From QAKW01 sp045545315 (lineage in GTDB: Bacteria; Bacillota; Clostridia; Oscillospirales; QAKW01), in NCBI GenBank assembly GCA_045545315.1, contig JAZQAR010000040.1, positions 1 to 64,000 on the forward strand: a stretch of 64,000 bases of DNA, written 5' to 3'. The position numbers and the translations under genes are program-made. This document shows, piece by piece, positions 24,497 to 35,600 of this stretch. How positions within the stretch are numbered: the stretch's first letter is position 1; the number at the start of each line of letters is the position of its first letter. The notes beneath the pieces were generated by a model. The model made no database searches. It was not told the DNA's origin and was given only the letters and a program-made list of their open reading frames with translations.

Positions 24497-27400
24497 TTAT
24501 GCCAGGGAGCGGAGCAGCTCAACCACGTCTACCAGGTCAACCACGTTATCGCCGTTAACGTCGCCGGCAGCCAGGTTATAATCACCTTCGTCCAGGTCGC
24601 TCAACAGATAACGCATCATAGCACTGGCATCGGTCAAGCCGCTGGTGCCGTTCTTGTCAAAGTCGCCCTTGATCAGATTATGAACGTCCAGCTTGGTGGC
24701 GCCGTCGCCAACCTCGGCCAGAGCCGCACCGTCCAGACCGGTGGCGGATACGTAGTCGATGGTTACTGCACTTTCGCCCAGAGCGGCATCATCCTTCACA
24801 GCGAAGGTCAGCTTGAAGTAGTTACCCTCTGCATCGGAGGACAGCGCCTGATCGGCATAGCGGTTGGTCACCTTAACGGTGGTCTTACCGGCTTCCTTCG
24901 AAAGTTCAATCTCGCAGGTCTTATCCATGATATCAACGTTGACCAGATCGGCCACGTCGGCATCATAGGTTACAACGAATTCCATAGCGGAAACTTCTTC
25001 GTCGTTCACCGCACCAACGGGAACCACAACCTCGGTACCAACGGGAGCAAAGAAGCTGATGCCGGTATCCAGCGTCATGGGTTTCATCACGATATCGGTG
25101 AGCCATTCGTTACCGCAGGTAGCGCACTTATGAGCGTTTGCACTCTTGATCTCCTTATCGGAGTAAGCCTTGGGATATCCTTCGGCCTCGTCACAATGGA
25201 GGGTCAACTCTTCCTTACAGAAGAGACAGGTGCCGGTATGCTCGCCATCCTTATGGCTTACACAGTCTTCAATGTAATGGCTGTAAGCGTTCACGTTGGT
25301 ATCGGCATTGTAAGGTCCGTTGATGGGATCTTCCACGCTGAAGGAGCATTCGTTCCGGATCATGGAGGTATCGCCGATCAGCTTACCGTTCACGTCGGTA
25401 TAGAATACGGGAGCATCGATGCCCTCGAAGGTCACCTTATAGGGAACCTTATGAGTATCATCTGCAAAATAAACGGTACCGTTTTCAATACCCAGGTCGG
25501 CATCCACCTTGGTATTATAGTCGTAAACCGTCTCGCCGGTGACGACCTTAGCGGCGTCGATCTCGGTGGTGGCATCTCTCAAAGAAATGGCGTTAGCATA
25601 TTCCCTTTCGACCATAGCCCCAACATTAGCGGCAGAGCCGTTGGTCAAAACGGCATTATCGGTATAAACATTTTCTGCGATCACATTGTTGCCGCAGAAT
25701 TCGCCGGTATTCCGATAAACCATCAACTTGGCAGCATCGTTGCCATAGATCATAACGTTCTTCAATTTAAGAGTATGAACAGGAGTGTCTTTTCTGGTAT
25801 AGAACTCAGCCAACAGCAAAGCAGCCATGTTCTTACCGTGACCGGCTACAGTCTTATTGTTTGCAATCACGATATTCTCAGCAACAATCGTAGAACTATT
25901 GGAGCCGGGATTTGCATCGTCATCGATAGCACCAACCAGCCAGCTACCGGAACCGGTACCGGCGTAGGTGTTGTTTACGATGCGGATGTTCTTCAAGGTG
26001 GCGGTGGTAGAGAAATACTGACGGCCGATCAGAACACCGTTATTACCGGCACCAAGACGGAATTCGCAGTTTTCAACGGTGATATTGCTGAGAGTTGCAT
26101 TTCTGGAAGGACCGCACATCACAAGGCCCCAACCGGACTGGGAGGTCACGAAGGTACCGTTCTTGAAGGTGATGTTATCGAATTCGCAAGCCTTAGAGAT
26201 ATCATTCAACAGCAAGCCACTGTAGTTTGCAGCCTGAGTATATACTACATCCTCGTCATAATCAAATACCAGGTTCTTAACGGAGGTACCGTCATAGGAA
26301 CGGAGGAAGCCACGGTTTGCTTTGTCGGGACCGGCTACGTAGTTCTTAATGGTATGACCCTGACCGTCGACAGAGGCCTTCAGATTATCAAGAGTCGCAA
26401 ATCCGCTCCCCTTTACGTCGATATCAGCGTTCAAAACGATGGTCTGATTTTCGGTATATTCAGTGGAATGAGCTTCCACGTAAAGCAGGTCGTCCACGTT
26501 GTTTACGCCAACCTTGGGGAATTCATCGTTTCCTTCGATGCCAAAGCCTTCGAAGGTGATGGGACCCATTGCAAAGCCTTCCACACCGTAGGAGGCGGGG
26601 AACGCCTTATCGGCAGCGGGAACGTAAAGATCAACCAGATCCTTGGCATCCTTGTTCACAGCTTCCTGATTTACGTAAACCTTTTCTTTTACCAGTTCCA
26701 TCTTCAAAGCGATGGCTTCGGGGTTTGCAAAATATGCGGGATCTTTCCCTTCGAACAAAGCGATGGCCTTATCCAAAGCATTGGTCAGAAGGCTGGTTAC
26801 CTTAACTTCAGCATCGGTATAACCGAAGGTGAATTGGTCGCCTTCCAAAGCGGCTTCCTTACCGGAAACCAGCTCAAAGGTGGCATCCACACCGATATCC
26901 AGGGTTACGGTATCGCCCTTCTTGCCGTAGAAACTAAACAGTTCGCCGTTGGCGTTCACGGTCACCTTCAAGGGGATCTCGTCTGCTTCGCCATAAACAA
27001 CGGTACCGTCTTCATCAACAGTCCAGTATACACGGTCATAGACCTTAGCGCCTTCGCCGCGGTCCTTTGCATAGTTCTGGTTCAGCTTATAAGCCAGTTC
27101 AACACCGGAAATATCGGCGGGCAGAACTTCCATGTTATTGCCAACCAAATCGGCATCGTTTTTACAAACAACGCCATTACCCACACCGTAAATGTTTTCC
27201 AGGCGGGTTTCCGGCATAACTGCCTCAGTTGCCAAACCGGAACGTACGATTTCAAACTGATGGACGGGCTCAACGCCATTGAATACGGCATAGCTGTTTC
27301 GAATGGTGGAATTCAGCTGTGCCCATCCGCTCAAGGCACCGTATACCAGCAATTTACTCTCCAAAGTAACCAGGCTATAGCAGCTATCGATATGAGCGGC

Positions 27401-29437
27401 ACCACGGCCAACGAAGGTACTGTAACCGGTATCCACGTTATCGGCATAAGCCTTCAGCTTAACGTCCTTGCCGGCCCAGCATTTATAAATGGTGGGAGCA
27501 GCAACGGTCTCTGCTGCATTACCGTTGCCGGAACGGGCAGCGAATACCGCCAAAGCAAACCAGTTATCGGTAGAGGTATAACCGGTCAGCTCGATCAGAC
27601 CGCTCTTTACGCCCAGGTCACGGATCACAACGCCGGCACCGATAGAGGAGATCAGCGCTGCACCGTCGTGGCCGTTTTCTGCAGAATTTTGAATCCAAAC
27701 GTTCTCGAAGTAATGACCCATACCGTTTACGCTGCCGTTAAAGACGGAACCGGCGCACAGAGGAGCCATTGCGGTGTTTTCAAAATCGATGTTAGTCTTA
27801 ACGTAGATCTTAACGTTGGCAACCTCTGCACCGGCTTCGGTCAACGCGATCCAGTCTTCCTTGGTGGAAATACCCCAAACGTTATCGTAGTTATAATCCT
27901 CATAAAGCTCATGCTGGCTGTATTCGGGGACAAAGGCCAAATTGGTCTCATCGATGGTTGCACCGGTAATATTAAGACTCATATTATCCAGTGCGGCAAT
28001 ATTATTCTTAATGATCTCTGCATTAGTGTTGATCAGTTCCTGATCCTGCTCAGCAGCTTCCTTTTTGGCTTCTTCCAAAATAACGTCGCAAGCGCCGTTG
28101 ATGGCAATCAAAGCCCGCTGGCTGGCAACATCCATATATGCGGGGTTATATTGAGCAACCTTTTCCTTCAAGGCCTTGATGACCTCAACGTCCAGCTTCT
28201 CGGAGGTGTAGATCAACTCGCCGTTATTAGCGGGCATAGTCGCCATAGCCCCGGCAACAAAGCCTTCAGGGGCCTCGGTCAAGGTATAGCCCTCTTCGGC
28301 AACGGGAACGGTGATCTTATCACCGCCGTTGGCATAAAGATAAGTAACTTCGCCAACTTGAATGCCCATATTTACCTTCTGAATTGCCAGGCGGTAGGTA
28401 GCAGTTGCCTTGGTGGCAACCTCATGAGCCACACCGGCGCCAACCTTCCAATAACCGGAGATATTCGCCTTGTTCAGTTCCCAAGCGATGGAATATGCAT
28501 CGTTTTTGGTCAGTACGCGATTGATATAAGGAGCATCTGCTCCATTTTTATAATAAGCAAGAGCAGGATAACCTGCGGAGGTATCTACATAGCGAACATC
28601 ATAGCCTTCCACACCCTGAACCACGGCGGAATTCAAAGAAGCAGCGGTGGTAGCAGTTGTGTTGATATAGCTGGCAGTGGCAGAAACGGAATCGGGAGTT
28701 CCGCTCAGGCCCTTGGTCTTGGTATCGTTGGCGTTATTCACCGTACCCAGGAAGTAGCAGTTCTTCAAGGTGATAGCCTTACCGTGGTTGGTACGGCCGA
28801 CCAAACCGCCGACAGAAGCACCGGTAGAGCACAGCACGGTTGCAGCAGACCAGCAGTTTTCCATAACGGTATCCCAGCCTTCACCCATGATGGAGCCAAC
28901 ACCGTCATAGGAGCCTTCTTTGGTGTTCTTGGTTCCGCCGACGATCAAACCACTGGCGATACCAAGGTTTTTAACACCCAAAGCACCGTGTAAATAGTTG
29001 AACAGACCAACACGATAGTTACCGGGCTGGTTGATCAGCAGGTTTTTGATGACAAAACCGTTACCGTCCAGGCCGCCCTTAAAAGCATAGTGACCGTTTT
29101 CACCATTACCATTTTGACCGATACCGGAGAAGTTCACCCATCCCATATCGATATCGTTAGCAAGATAGAACATACCGCCGCCGAAGTTTTGCTTATACCC
29201 GAAAAGGGCTGCCAGTTTCTCAAAACCGGCACGGTCGGTAATCTTATAAAGGGTGGACGAGGAGAAATCTTCATAAGAGGTTAAGGTTTTAACGTCTACC
29301 ATTGCGGACGTATCCACCAGACCCTTGGCAGGCTCTTCGGCCACAGCAATTACGGGCACTGCAAAGCAGGCCAGCATACTAATAAGCATACAGGCTGTCA
29401 ACAGAGCAGAAAGTACCCTTGTCTTCTTCGTGAACAT
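24497..29437 (-). CDS. Giant secreted beta-helix protein with cohesin-like and dockerin domains
   Basis: 1646 residues. A signal peptide (about 1-33, ending in AVPVIAVAEE) is followed by three beta-helix/GLUG-like blocks (about 60-300, 520-790, 960-1350), marked by repeats such as GGLDGNGFVIKNL and VDGQGHTIKNY. Two helical, FIVAR-like spacers lie near 410-510 and 880-955. A CXXC-rich part lies at about 1385-1450. A cohesin-like domain follows at about 1459-1590 (GTEVVVPVGAVNDEEVSAME). A type I-like dockerin closes the protein at 1591-1646, with two calcium-loop repeats: GDFDKNGTSGLTDASAMM and GDVNGDNVVDLVDVVELL. Cohesin-dockerin pairs build extracellular complexes, so this protein could both bind and be bound. 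No catalytic domain is recognised. It is a paralogue of the next gene upstream. AAGGAGG precedes the ATG. Confidence 0.88.
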   Translation of the reverse strand: MFTKKTRVLSALLTACMLISMLACFAVPVIAVAEEPAKGLVDTSAMVDVKTLTSYEDFSSSTLYKITDRAGFEKLAALFGYKQNFGGGMFYLANDIDMGWVNFSGIGQNGNGENGHYAFKGGLDGNGFVIKNLLINQPGNYRVGLFNYLHGALGVKNLGIASGLIVGGTKNTKEGSYDGVGSIMGEGWDTVMENCWSAATVLCSTGASVGGLVGRTNHGKAITLKNCYFLGTVNNANDTKTKGLSGTPDSVSATASYINTTATTAASLNSAVVQGVEGYDVRYVDTSAGYPALAYYKNGADAPYINRVLTKNDAYSIAWELNKANISGYWKVGAGVAHEVATKATATYRLAIQKVNMGIQVGEVTYLYANGGDKITVPVAEEGYTLTEAPEGFVAGAMATMPANNGELIYTSEKLDVEVIKALKEKVAQYNPAYMDVASQRALIAINGACDVILEEAKKEAAEQDQELINTNAEIIKNNIAALDNMSLNITGATIDETNLAFVPEYSQHELYEDYNYDNVWGISTKEDWIALTEAGAEVANVKIYVKTNIDFENTAMAPLCAGSVFNGSVNGMGHYFENVWIQNSAENGHDGAALISSIGAGVVIRDLGVKSGLIELTGYTSTDNWFALAVFAARSGNGNAAETVAAPTIYKCWAGKDVKLKAYADNVDTGYSTFVGRGAAHIDSCYSLVTLESKLLVYGALSGWAQLNSTIRNSYAVFNGVEPVHQFEIVRSGLATEAVMPETRLENIYGVGNGVVCKNDADLVGNNMEVLPADISGVELAYKLNQNYAKDRGEGAKVYDRVYWTVDEDGTVVYGEADEIPLKVTVNANGELFSFYGKKGDTVTLDIGVDATFELVSGKEAALEGDQFTFGYTDAEVKVTSLLTNALDKAIALFEGKDPAYFANPEAIALKMELVKEKVYVNQEAVNKDAKDLVDLYVPAADKAFPASYGVEGFAMGPITFEGFGIEGNDEFPKVGVNNVDDLLYVEAHSTEYTENQTIVLNADIDVKGSGFATLDNLKASVDGQGHTIKNYVAGPDKANRGFLRSYDGTSVKNLVFDYDEDVVYTQAANYSGLLLNDISKACEFDNITFKNGTFVTSQSGWGLVMCGPSRNATLSNITVENCEFRLGAGNNGVLIGRQYFSTTATLKNIRIVNNTYAGTGSGSWLVGAIDDDANPGSNSSTIVAENIVIANNKTVAGHGKNMAALLLAEFYTRKDTPVHTLKLKNVMIYGNDAAKLMVYRNTGEFCGNNVIAENVYTDNAVLTNGSAANVGAMVEREYANAISLRDATTEIDAAKVVTGETVYDYNTKVDADLGIENGTVYFADDTHKVPYKVTFEGIDAPVFYTDVNGKLIGDTSMIRNECSFSVEDPINGPYNADTNVNAYSHYIEDCVSHKDGEHTGTCLFCKEELTLHCDEAEGYPKAYSDKEIKSANAHKCATCGNEWLTDIVMKPMTLDTGISFFAPVGTEVVVPVGAVNDEEVSAMEFVVTYDADVADLVNVDIMDKTCEIELSKEAGKTTVKVTNRYADQALSSDAEGNYFKLTFAVKDDAALGESAVTIDYVSATGLDGAALAEVGDGATKLDVHNLIKGDFDKNGTSGLTDASAMMRYLLSDLDEGDYNLAAGDVNGDNVVDLVDVVELLRSLA

Positions 29438-29504
29438 AGTAGTTCCTCCTTAAAAATGTGCTCAATTTACACTCTTGCATATGAGGGTGCTATTGTATGC
29501 TTCT

Positions 29505-29533
29505 ATTTTAATACAAAACATCTAATTTTTGAA
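29505..29533 (-). promoter_or_regulatory. Promoter of the 1646-residue giant gene
   Basis: On the minus strand TTCAAA (29528-29533), a 17-bp spacer and TAAAAT (29505-29510), 67 bp before the start. The layout is the same as at the sister gene. Confidence 0.6.
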
Positions 29534-29539
29534 TTATCT

Positions 29540-29571
29540 TATGTTGTTTTTTTTACACGATATGTGAATTC
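29540..29571 (-). promoter_or_regulatory. Conserved 32-bp element, copy 1
   Basis: 26 of 32 positions are identical to the element at 36046-36077. It ends 6 bp upstream of the -35 box and about 103 bp before the start codon, the same placement as the other copy. Likely an activator site or other shared control element (inference). Confidence 0.65.
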
Positions 29572-29620
29572 TTTTTACTTTTTTATTTTTTCTTGTGAAT
29601 AATTTACAATGAAACGAAAA

Positions 29621-29646
29621 AAGGCACCTGCCGAAGCAGGTGCCTT
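29621..29646 (-). terminator. Terminator of the 2094-residue giant gene
   Basis: An 11-bp stem (29621-29631 with 29636-29646) with a four-base loop, followed on the minus strand by six T residues. It separates the two giant genes into distinct transcription units. Confidence 0.88.
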
Positions 29647-29659
29647 ATATTCAATTGGA

Positions 29660-32600
29660 TCAAGCCAGTTTACGGGCCAGTTCAACTGCGTCAACCAGGT
29701 CGACGATGCCGTCGCCATTCAGGTCAGCCAGGATGGTATTGAAGTCACGTTCAATATCCTTGCCCACTAAATGCTTCAGCATATCGGTCAGGTCCACGGT
29801 GTTTACAACGCCGTCGGTATTGATATCATCGGCTTCCACAACCTTCACGTATGCGGGCTCCTTGGCACCCTCAAAGAGAGTAGCCTTACCGCCAACGTTG
29901 GCAGAAACAGCTTCGAAGGCAACACCGTATTTCTTGCCCAAGGTCACAGCATCCGCAGGAGCGAACTCGGCTTCGACCAAAGCGCCTTCCACGTTGGTAT
30001 GCTGACCTTCCTTGGCGGTGATGGTCACTTCCAAAGTACCCTTAACAGCCTCGGTCACAGAAAGATCTGCAACAGCTGCGGCAGCCTCGGTCAGAACCAT
30101 ACCCTTATAAGTCAGTTCGGCGGGATTGTAGGTCATCTTGAACTTCATCTCAGTGATGTTGCGGTTCTGGCTAACGGTGATGGCCAGTTTACCGGAGGTA
30201 GCGCCGTTCACCAGAGCAACGCTATCGGCATCCACAACGGCAATAGCGTTGGTCACGCCGGTCTTCCACTTGCCTTCGCAGTGAATACAGGTCCATTCAG
30301 TGTAACCGTCGGACTCATAGGAGGGCTTCACAACGGTGGGGTTGGGAGCCTCGGTACAGTTCTCCAGGCGGCTGTAACCGCAACCATCGCGTTCACACTC
30401 AACAAAGTGAGAGGCAGAAGAAGCTTCGTTATAAACGTACTTGGTCAGATGGCCCAAGGGCTCACTGCCTTCTTCTACAACGACCTTGTATTCTTCACAA
30501 ACGGAGCACTGGAATTCTTCGGCAGCAGCATTTTCACAATCCTGCTCGATCTTACCAACAGACACCCAATCGCAGGGGATACCGCTGTAATCCTTGTCAC
30601 AGAGTTCGCAGACACCGGAATGAGTACCGTCCTTATGGACCCAATCAACCTCGCAGGCTTCGGGTACCACACCGCCGCAAAGATCGCAGGACTTCACGTG
30701 CTTGCCGTCTTCGCCGGTGGCATATTTCCATTCATGGTAGCAGCAAACGCCCATGATCGCGCCGTCTTCGGTATAGGTGAGCGCTGCGGGATCGCCGCCT
30801 TCACACATCCATTCCACAGGAATTTCGGTCTGCATCTTGGAAACCATATCCAGAACGTCGCTCCAGGCGGCGGCATCCAATTTACCCTTGGAATCAGTAA
30901 AGATAGAACCACGGATCACGCCGTTGAGCTGGATCACCTGCTTGGTGGGAGCCAGGATCTCTTCGGTGGCGTAAACCACGTCGCTGTCTACTACGGCAAA
31001 AAGCTTTTCGCCGATGGCCTTGTTGGCCTCATAAGCGGCAGCGCCGTTCTTGAACTGTTCTGCGGTTGCCTTGTTCACGCCTTCAAAGTCGGCAACTTCC
31101 TTCAGATCAATTCTGCCGGTGTAGCCACCCAGACAGTAAGCGTTCTTAGCATCGGTATAAACGTTTTCGCAAACTACAACGGGATTGGTGGCAGAGTTTG
31201 CTACGGTATCAACACCAACCAAACTACTGTAGCCGGTACTATTGTTGTAAGCGATCACGTTCCGGAAATAAGCCTTGGTGGAAGCACCGGACATGGTACC
31301 GATCAGGGAACCGAATACCTTACCGGGAACCACATTGGCACCTACGTAATGACCAACGGAGCAATTGCTCAGGATCAGGTTGGTCACGTCCAGGGTCATA
31401 TTGCCGTTCCACTTACCGACCAACAAGCCGGATTCATAACCACTGTAAGAGCCGTCATTATGATGTGCGGCATTGTTGGCACAACCGTCGATCAGAACGT
31501 TCTTAACGGTTACGGTAGAACCGGCGCTATATTTATTATAGGCACCGATCAGAATAGCGGTCTGCTCAGCGCTCTTACCCTTTACTTCGCTATCGCGAAC
31601 CACGATATTTTCGAAGGTATCGTTACCGGCGGTACCGCCGCAGATGATACCAACGTTGTAAGCATCCTTTTCGGTATTGTTCGAAACGGAGCAGTTGGTT
31701 ACGGTGATATTGCGAACGGTGGTGGCTGCGGTAGCAGTTTGACCGATCACCAGAGCAGAAGCTCTTTCGGTGGTGGAGGTGTGGCAATCGTCAAAGACGA
31801 TATTTTCGATCACACCGCCGGTGAATTCATTAAAGAAACCGCGGGTGGCAACAGCCCAGTTGCGGATCACGTGGTCCTGGCCGTCAAAGGCAGCCTTCAG
31901 ACCGGCAAAACCGGCAAAGCCGGAATTGCCAAGATCCAGATCAGCACACAGATACAGTTTTTGAGCAGTGGTATAAGTAGCGCTCACAGATGCGGCATAT
32001 TCCAGATCAGCAACAGTATAGATACCGATCATGGGATATTCAGCATTGCCTTCGATCTTACAATACTGGCTGGAAAGGGAAGCCGGAACGATCTTGCTGC
32101 CGTCCAGAGTATAGAGGTCGTTCAAAGCGGCAACGGATGCATTGATCTGTGCCTGGGTGGTATAAGATACGTACTCGGCGTTTACTTTTTCGTACTTTGC
32201 CTTCATGCCTTCGGCATCCACAAAGTAGCCGAAGTCAACGCTGCCGATCTTCTTCAGCAGAGCCTTCAGAGCGCCGAAGTCCAGAACAACGGGTTGTTCG
32301 GGATCGGGATCGGTGCCGGGTTCGTCAGGATCGGGGGTGGTCTCGGTCTTCACCACAAATTCGGTGTTGCCCTTACCCATAGTCACGTTGTAGCCATCCA
32401 CGGTACCGGCGCTGCCTTCCTGCAGTTCCAGCTTATCCAAAGCAACGCCGCAGGAGGAGATGTTCACCTTGGTACCGGGCTTGCCGTACCATTCTTTTAC
32501 GTTATCACCGTTCACGACCCGTACTGCATAGTACTGGGTATCGGCAGTACCGAACACGGTCTTACCGCCTTCAACGGTGTAGTAATTTTGAGTGCCGCGG

Positions 32601-35600
32601 CCTTCAACGTAGTTGGCCCACAGCTTATAAGCCAGCTCACCGTTGGAAACGGCGCTGGTGGAAAGCTTACCGGAATTGGTGTTAATAGCAGAACTATGGC
32701 AAATATTAGTGCCACCGACGATCCACAGGTTATTACCCAGGTTCACGTTGTTACCGGTACCGTTTGCGCGGTACATATAAATGCTGGCGTTGGAAGCATT
32801 GGTCACACCAAAGCTGTTGTTCAAACGGCTTGCGTTGGTGTTCCAGTCGCCCAGGTGGGAAACGTGGTTGGGCGTACCGTTGCTTTCGATCTTCGCATAG
32901 TTATAGCAGGAATCAAAGGTATTGGCACCACGACCGACGATGATACCGTAAGAAGAGTCGTTTTTACAATTAGTGAGTTTCAGAGTAGCACCAGAGCCGG
33001 CCCAGCACTTGGTAAAGGTGGCGTTCACAGCCCAACCGCAGAAGAGGCCGATACCGTAGTTATCGTTGGAAGCTTGGTGGTTGGTGATATCCACGATACC
33101 GCTTTCGATACCCAGATTCATGATCTTACCGCCGCTCATGTGGGATACGATACCGCCGATAGGCAGGTCGGGATTGGTGCCGTTCATGGTTACGTTCAGG
33201 TTTTTGAAGGCATAGCCGTGACCGTCAATCACACCGGAGTAAGTGCCGCCGTAGTACAGAGGCATGGAGAGCTCGTTCTCCATATCGATATCGTTGGTCA
33301 GATGCAGTTCCAGTTTGGGGTTGAACTGAGCAGTAGGAACGCTGGTAACAGCCAGCCAGTCTTCCTTGGTGCTGATACCCCAAACGCCGGAGGTGTTGTA
33401 ATCCTTCAAAACGTTGTAGAGAGAATATCCGGGGATGTTAGGATATTTGCCGACCAGTTCCAGCTTGGTGGTGGCTACCAGGTTTTCCAGTTCCAGCTGA
33501 AGCTGATATTTTTCTGCGTCGGTATATTCATCGGTTTCTGCAGCCTGTGCCAAGGTCTTGCAGTATCCCTTGATGTATTTCAGGTTGCTGATGGAAGCGG
33601 GGGTAAAGAGGTTTTCACCCAGGTTGCCGTAAATATCGTTAATGGCCTTGATCACGTCCATGTCAAAGCACTTGGCGGTGTATTCCAGCGTTATGTTGGT
33701 GTTGGGCATCTTCAGCTTGCCGTCCACAACGCCGTCGGGCAGGGTGGAAGCGTTCACCTCATAGCCTTCGATGGTGGGCAGCACCAGGATCTCGCCGGGC
33801 TTGGTTGCCTTATAGAAGGTGGGCTCGCCGGCCTTGAGGCCGCCTTCGCTGACACGCTGAATGAATACGCCGACAACGGTGTTCTCACCGTCGGCAAAGG
33901 CCAGGGTATTATCTTCATTCATGCCCCAAACCGCCACGTCGTTGGCCTGGTTCATATCCAGGGCTACGTCGATCAAGTCGGTTTCGGAGGTGATCATTCC
34001 CTGCTCTGCACGCATATGAGCCATACCGTAGGTGGGCTCGTTTTCTGCAAAGTAATATACACCGTTGATACCGCCGGCGGTATAGGGATTTATGTCGCTG
34101 TAGCCGATGGCGGGAATTGCCGAAGAGGCACTGGCGTTATAGAGAGCTTCAACTTTAGCATCAGACCAGCAGCCGTTGAACACGGTGCTGCCGCCCTTTT
34201 CGGTACCCACCAGACCGCCGATATCGGTTCCGCGCCAGCAAGCGCCGTTGGTAGCGTAAACGGTACCGGTAGCGAAGCAGCCGTTAAAGGTAGCGCCGCT
34301 GGCATAACCGGCCATTAAGCCGATACCCTTTCTTGCAGTGGAGGAAACCCAGGCGTGGGTGGTAACGTCTGCATCCACCAGACCCAGATGGTTCACCTCG
34401 GAAGCGGCGTAGCCGATAAAGCCGACCTGCATTTCAGTCTGGAAATTCTCGGGAACGGCATAGGCATAGGTCTTATAATTCTTGATGACGTGATAGTTAC
34501 CCTCGATGGGAACGTCCATGGGGTTCTGAGCAGCCAGAGGCAGATAATACTCGATGGGGAAGATATCCATATCCTTCATATCGATATCTGCTTCGATGCT
34601 GATGCTGGTCAAACCAAAATCCTTAGAATATTCAGAGGCGTTGCTGGTACCGCGGAAAGCGATCAGCAAGCTCAGAGCGAACAGATCGTTGGCGTTATCG
34701 ATCTTCAGATCACCCATGGGAGCCTTGGTCTTCACGGCGCCCAGGTTATCGGAGACCTTTTTAAACAAGGAGGACTTTTCAGCAATGGTATTTTCACCAA
34801 CGTTGGTGGTGGTGTGAGCATGACGCTTGGAGTAGATCTCGCCGTCCTTATAGTAAGTAATAACGGGATAGCCGGCGGTAGAGGGAGTGAACTTCATTTC
34901 ATAGCCCTCTTTCTGACCTTCGGCGGGGATGTTCCCGGCGCCGCCGTTCAGACGGTCGGCGGTATCCTGGGTGGCGAAATCGGCCTTATTCAGGGCAGTA
35001 CCGTCGTCATCGGTGGTGTAAGAGCCGCCCACCAGAGAGCTGGTAGACTTCATACGGCCGTCGTTCACATAATAGTTATTGTTACCGACCTTGCCCATAG
35101 TTTCGCTGCCGGGACGGATAAAGGCGGAATGAATGCCCAAAGTAAAGCCGGCACCGGCAACGGTGTTAACACCGCTGAGAATGTTACCGTAAACGTAGCA
35201 GTTTTCGATCCGGAATTCGTTCTTATCCGTACCTGCGGTGATACCTGCGGCATAGGGATGACGGGTATAGAGCATCCCCAGGAAGGCGCAGTTATACAGA
35301 GCAGAGACGCCCACGGCGTTGGAAACCAGACCTGCAGAACCGTTGTTACCGCCGGTGATGACAGTAGCGGCAGAGAAACAGTTATACAGCTTCAGGTTCG
35401 CATCTGCAATATGACCGCCCACGATGGAAGCGGCACGGAAGTTCCCGATGATCAGACCGCTGGCGATAAAGATATCGTGGAAGGCTGCATCCTTTGCCGT
35501 ATTGAACAGGCCGGAGCCATAGGCATTGGAGTTGGTGATATACAGGTTATCGATGGTAAAGCCGTTGCCGTAATAAGTACCACTGAAGGGTTTAGACTTA

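Noticed and set aside
24680..28993. 1437-codon open frame on the plus strand opposite the smaller giant gene
   Set aside because: It mirrors the coding frame of the minus-strand gene. Its length comes from codon bias, it has no ribosome site or promoter, and the product looks like a back-translation.
29771..34318. 1515-codon open frame on the plus strand opposite the larger giant gene
   Set aside because: Same reason: an antisense shadow of a strongly biased repetitive gene.
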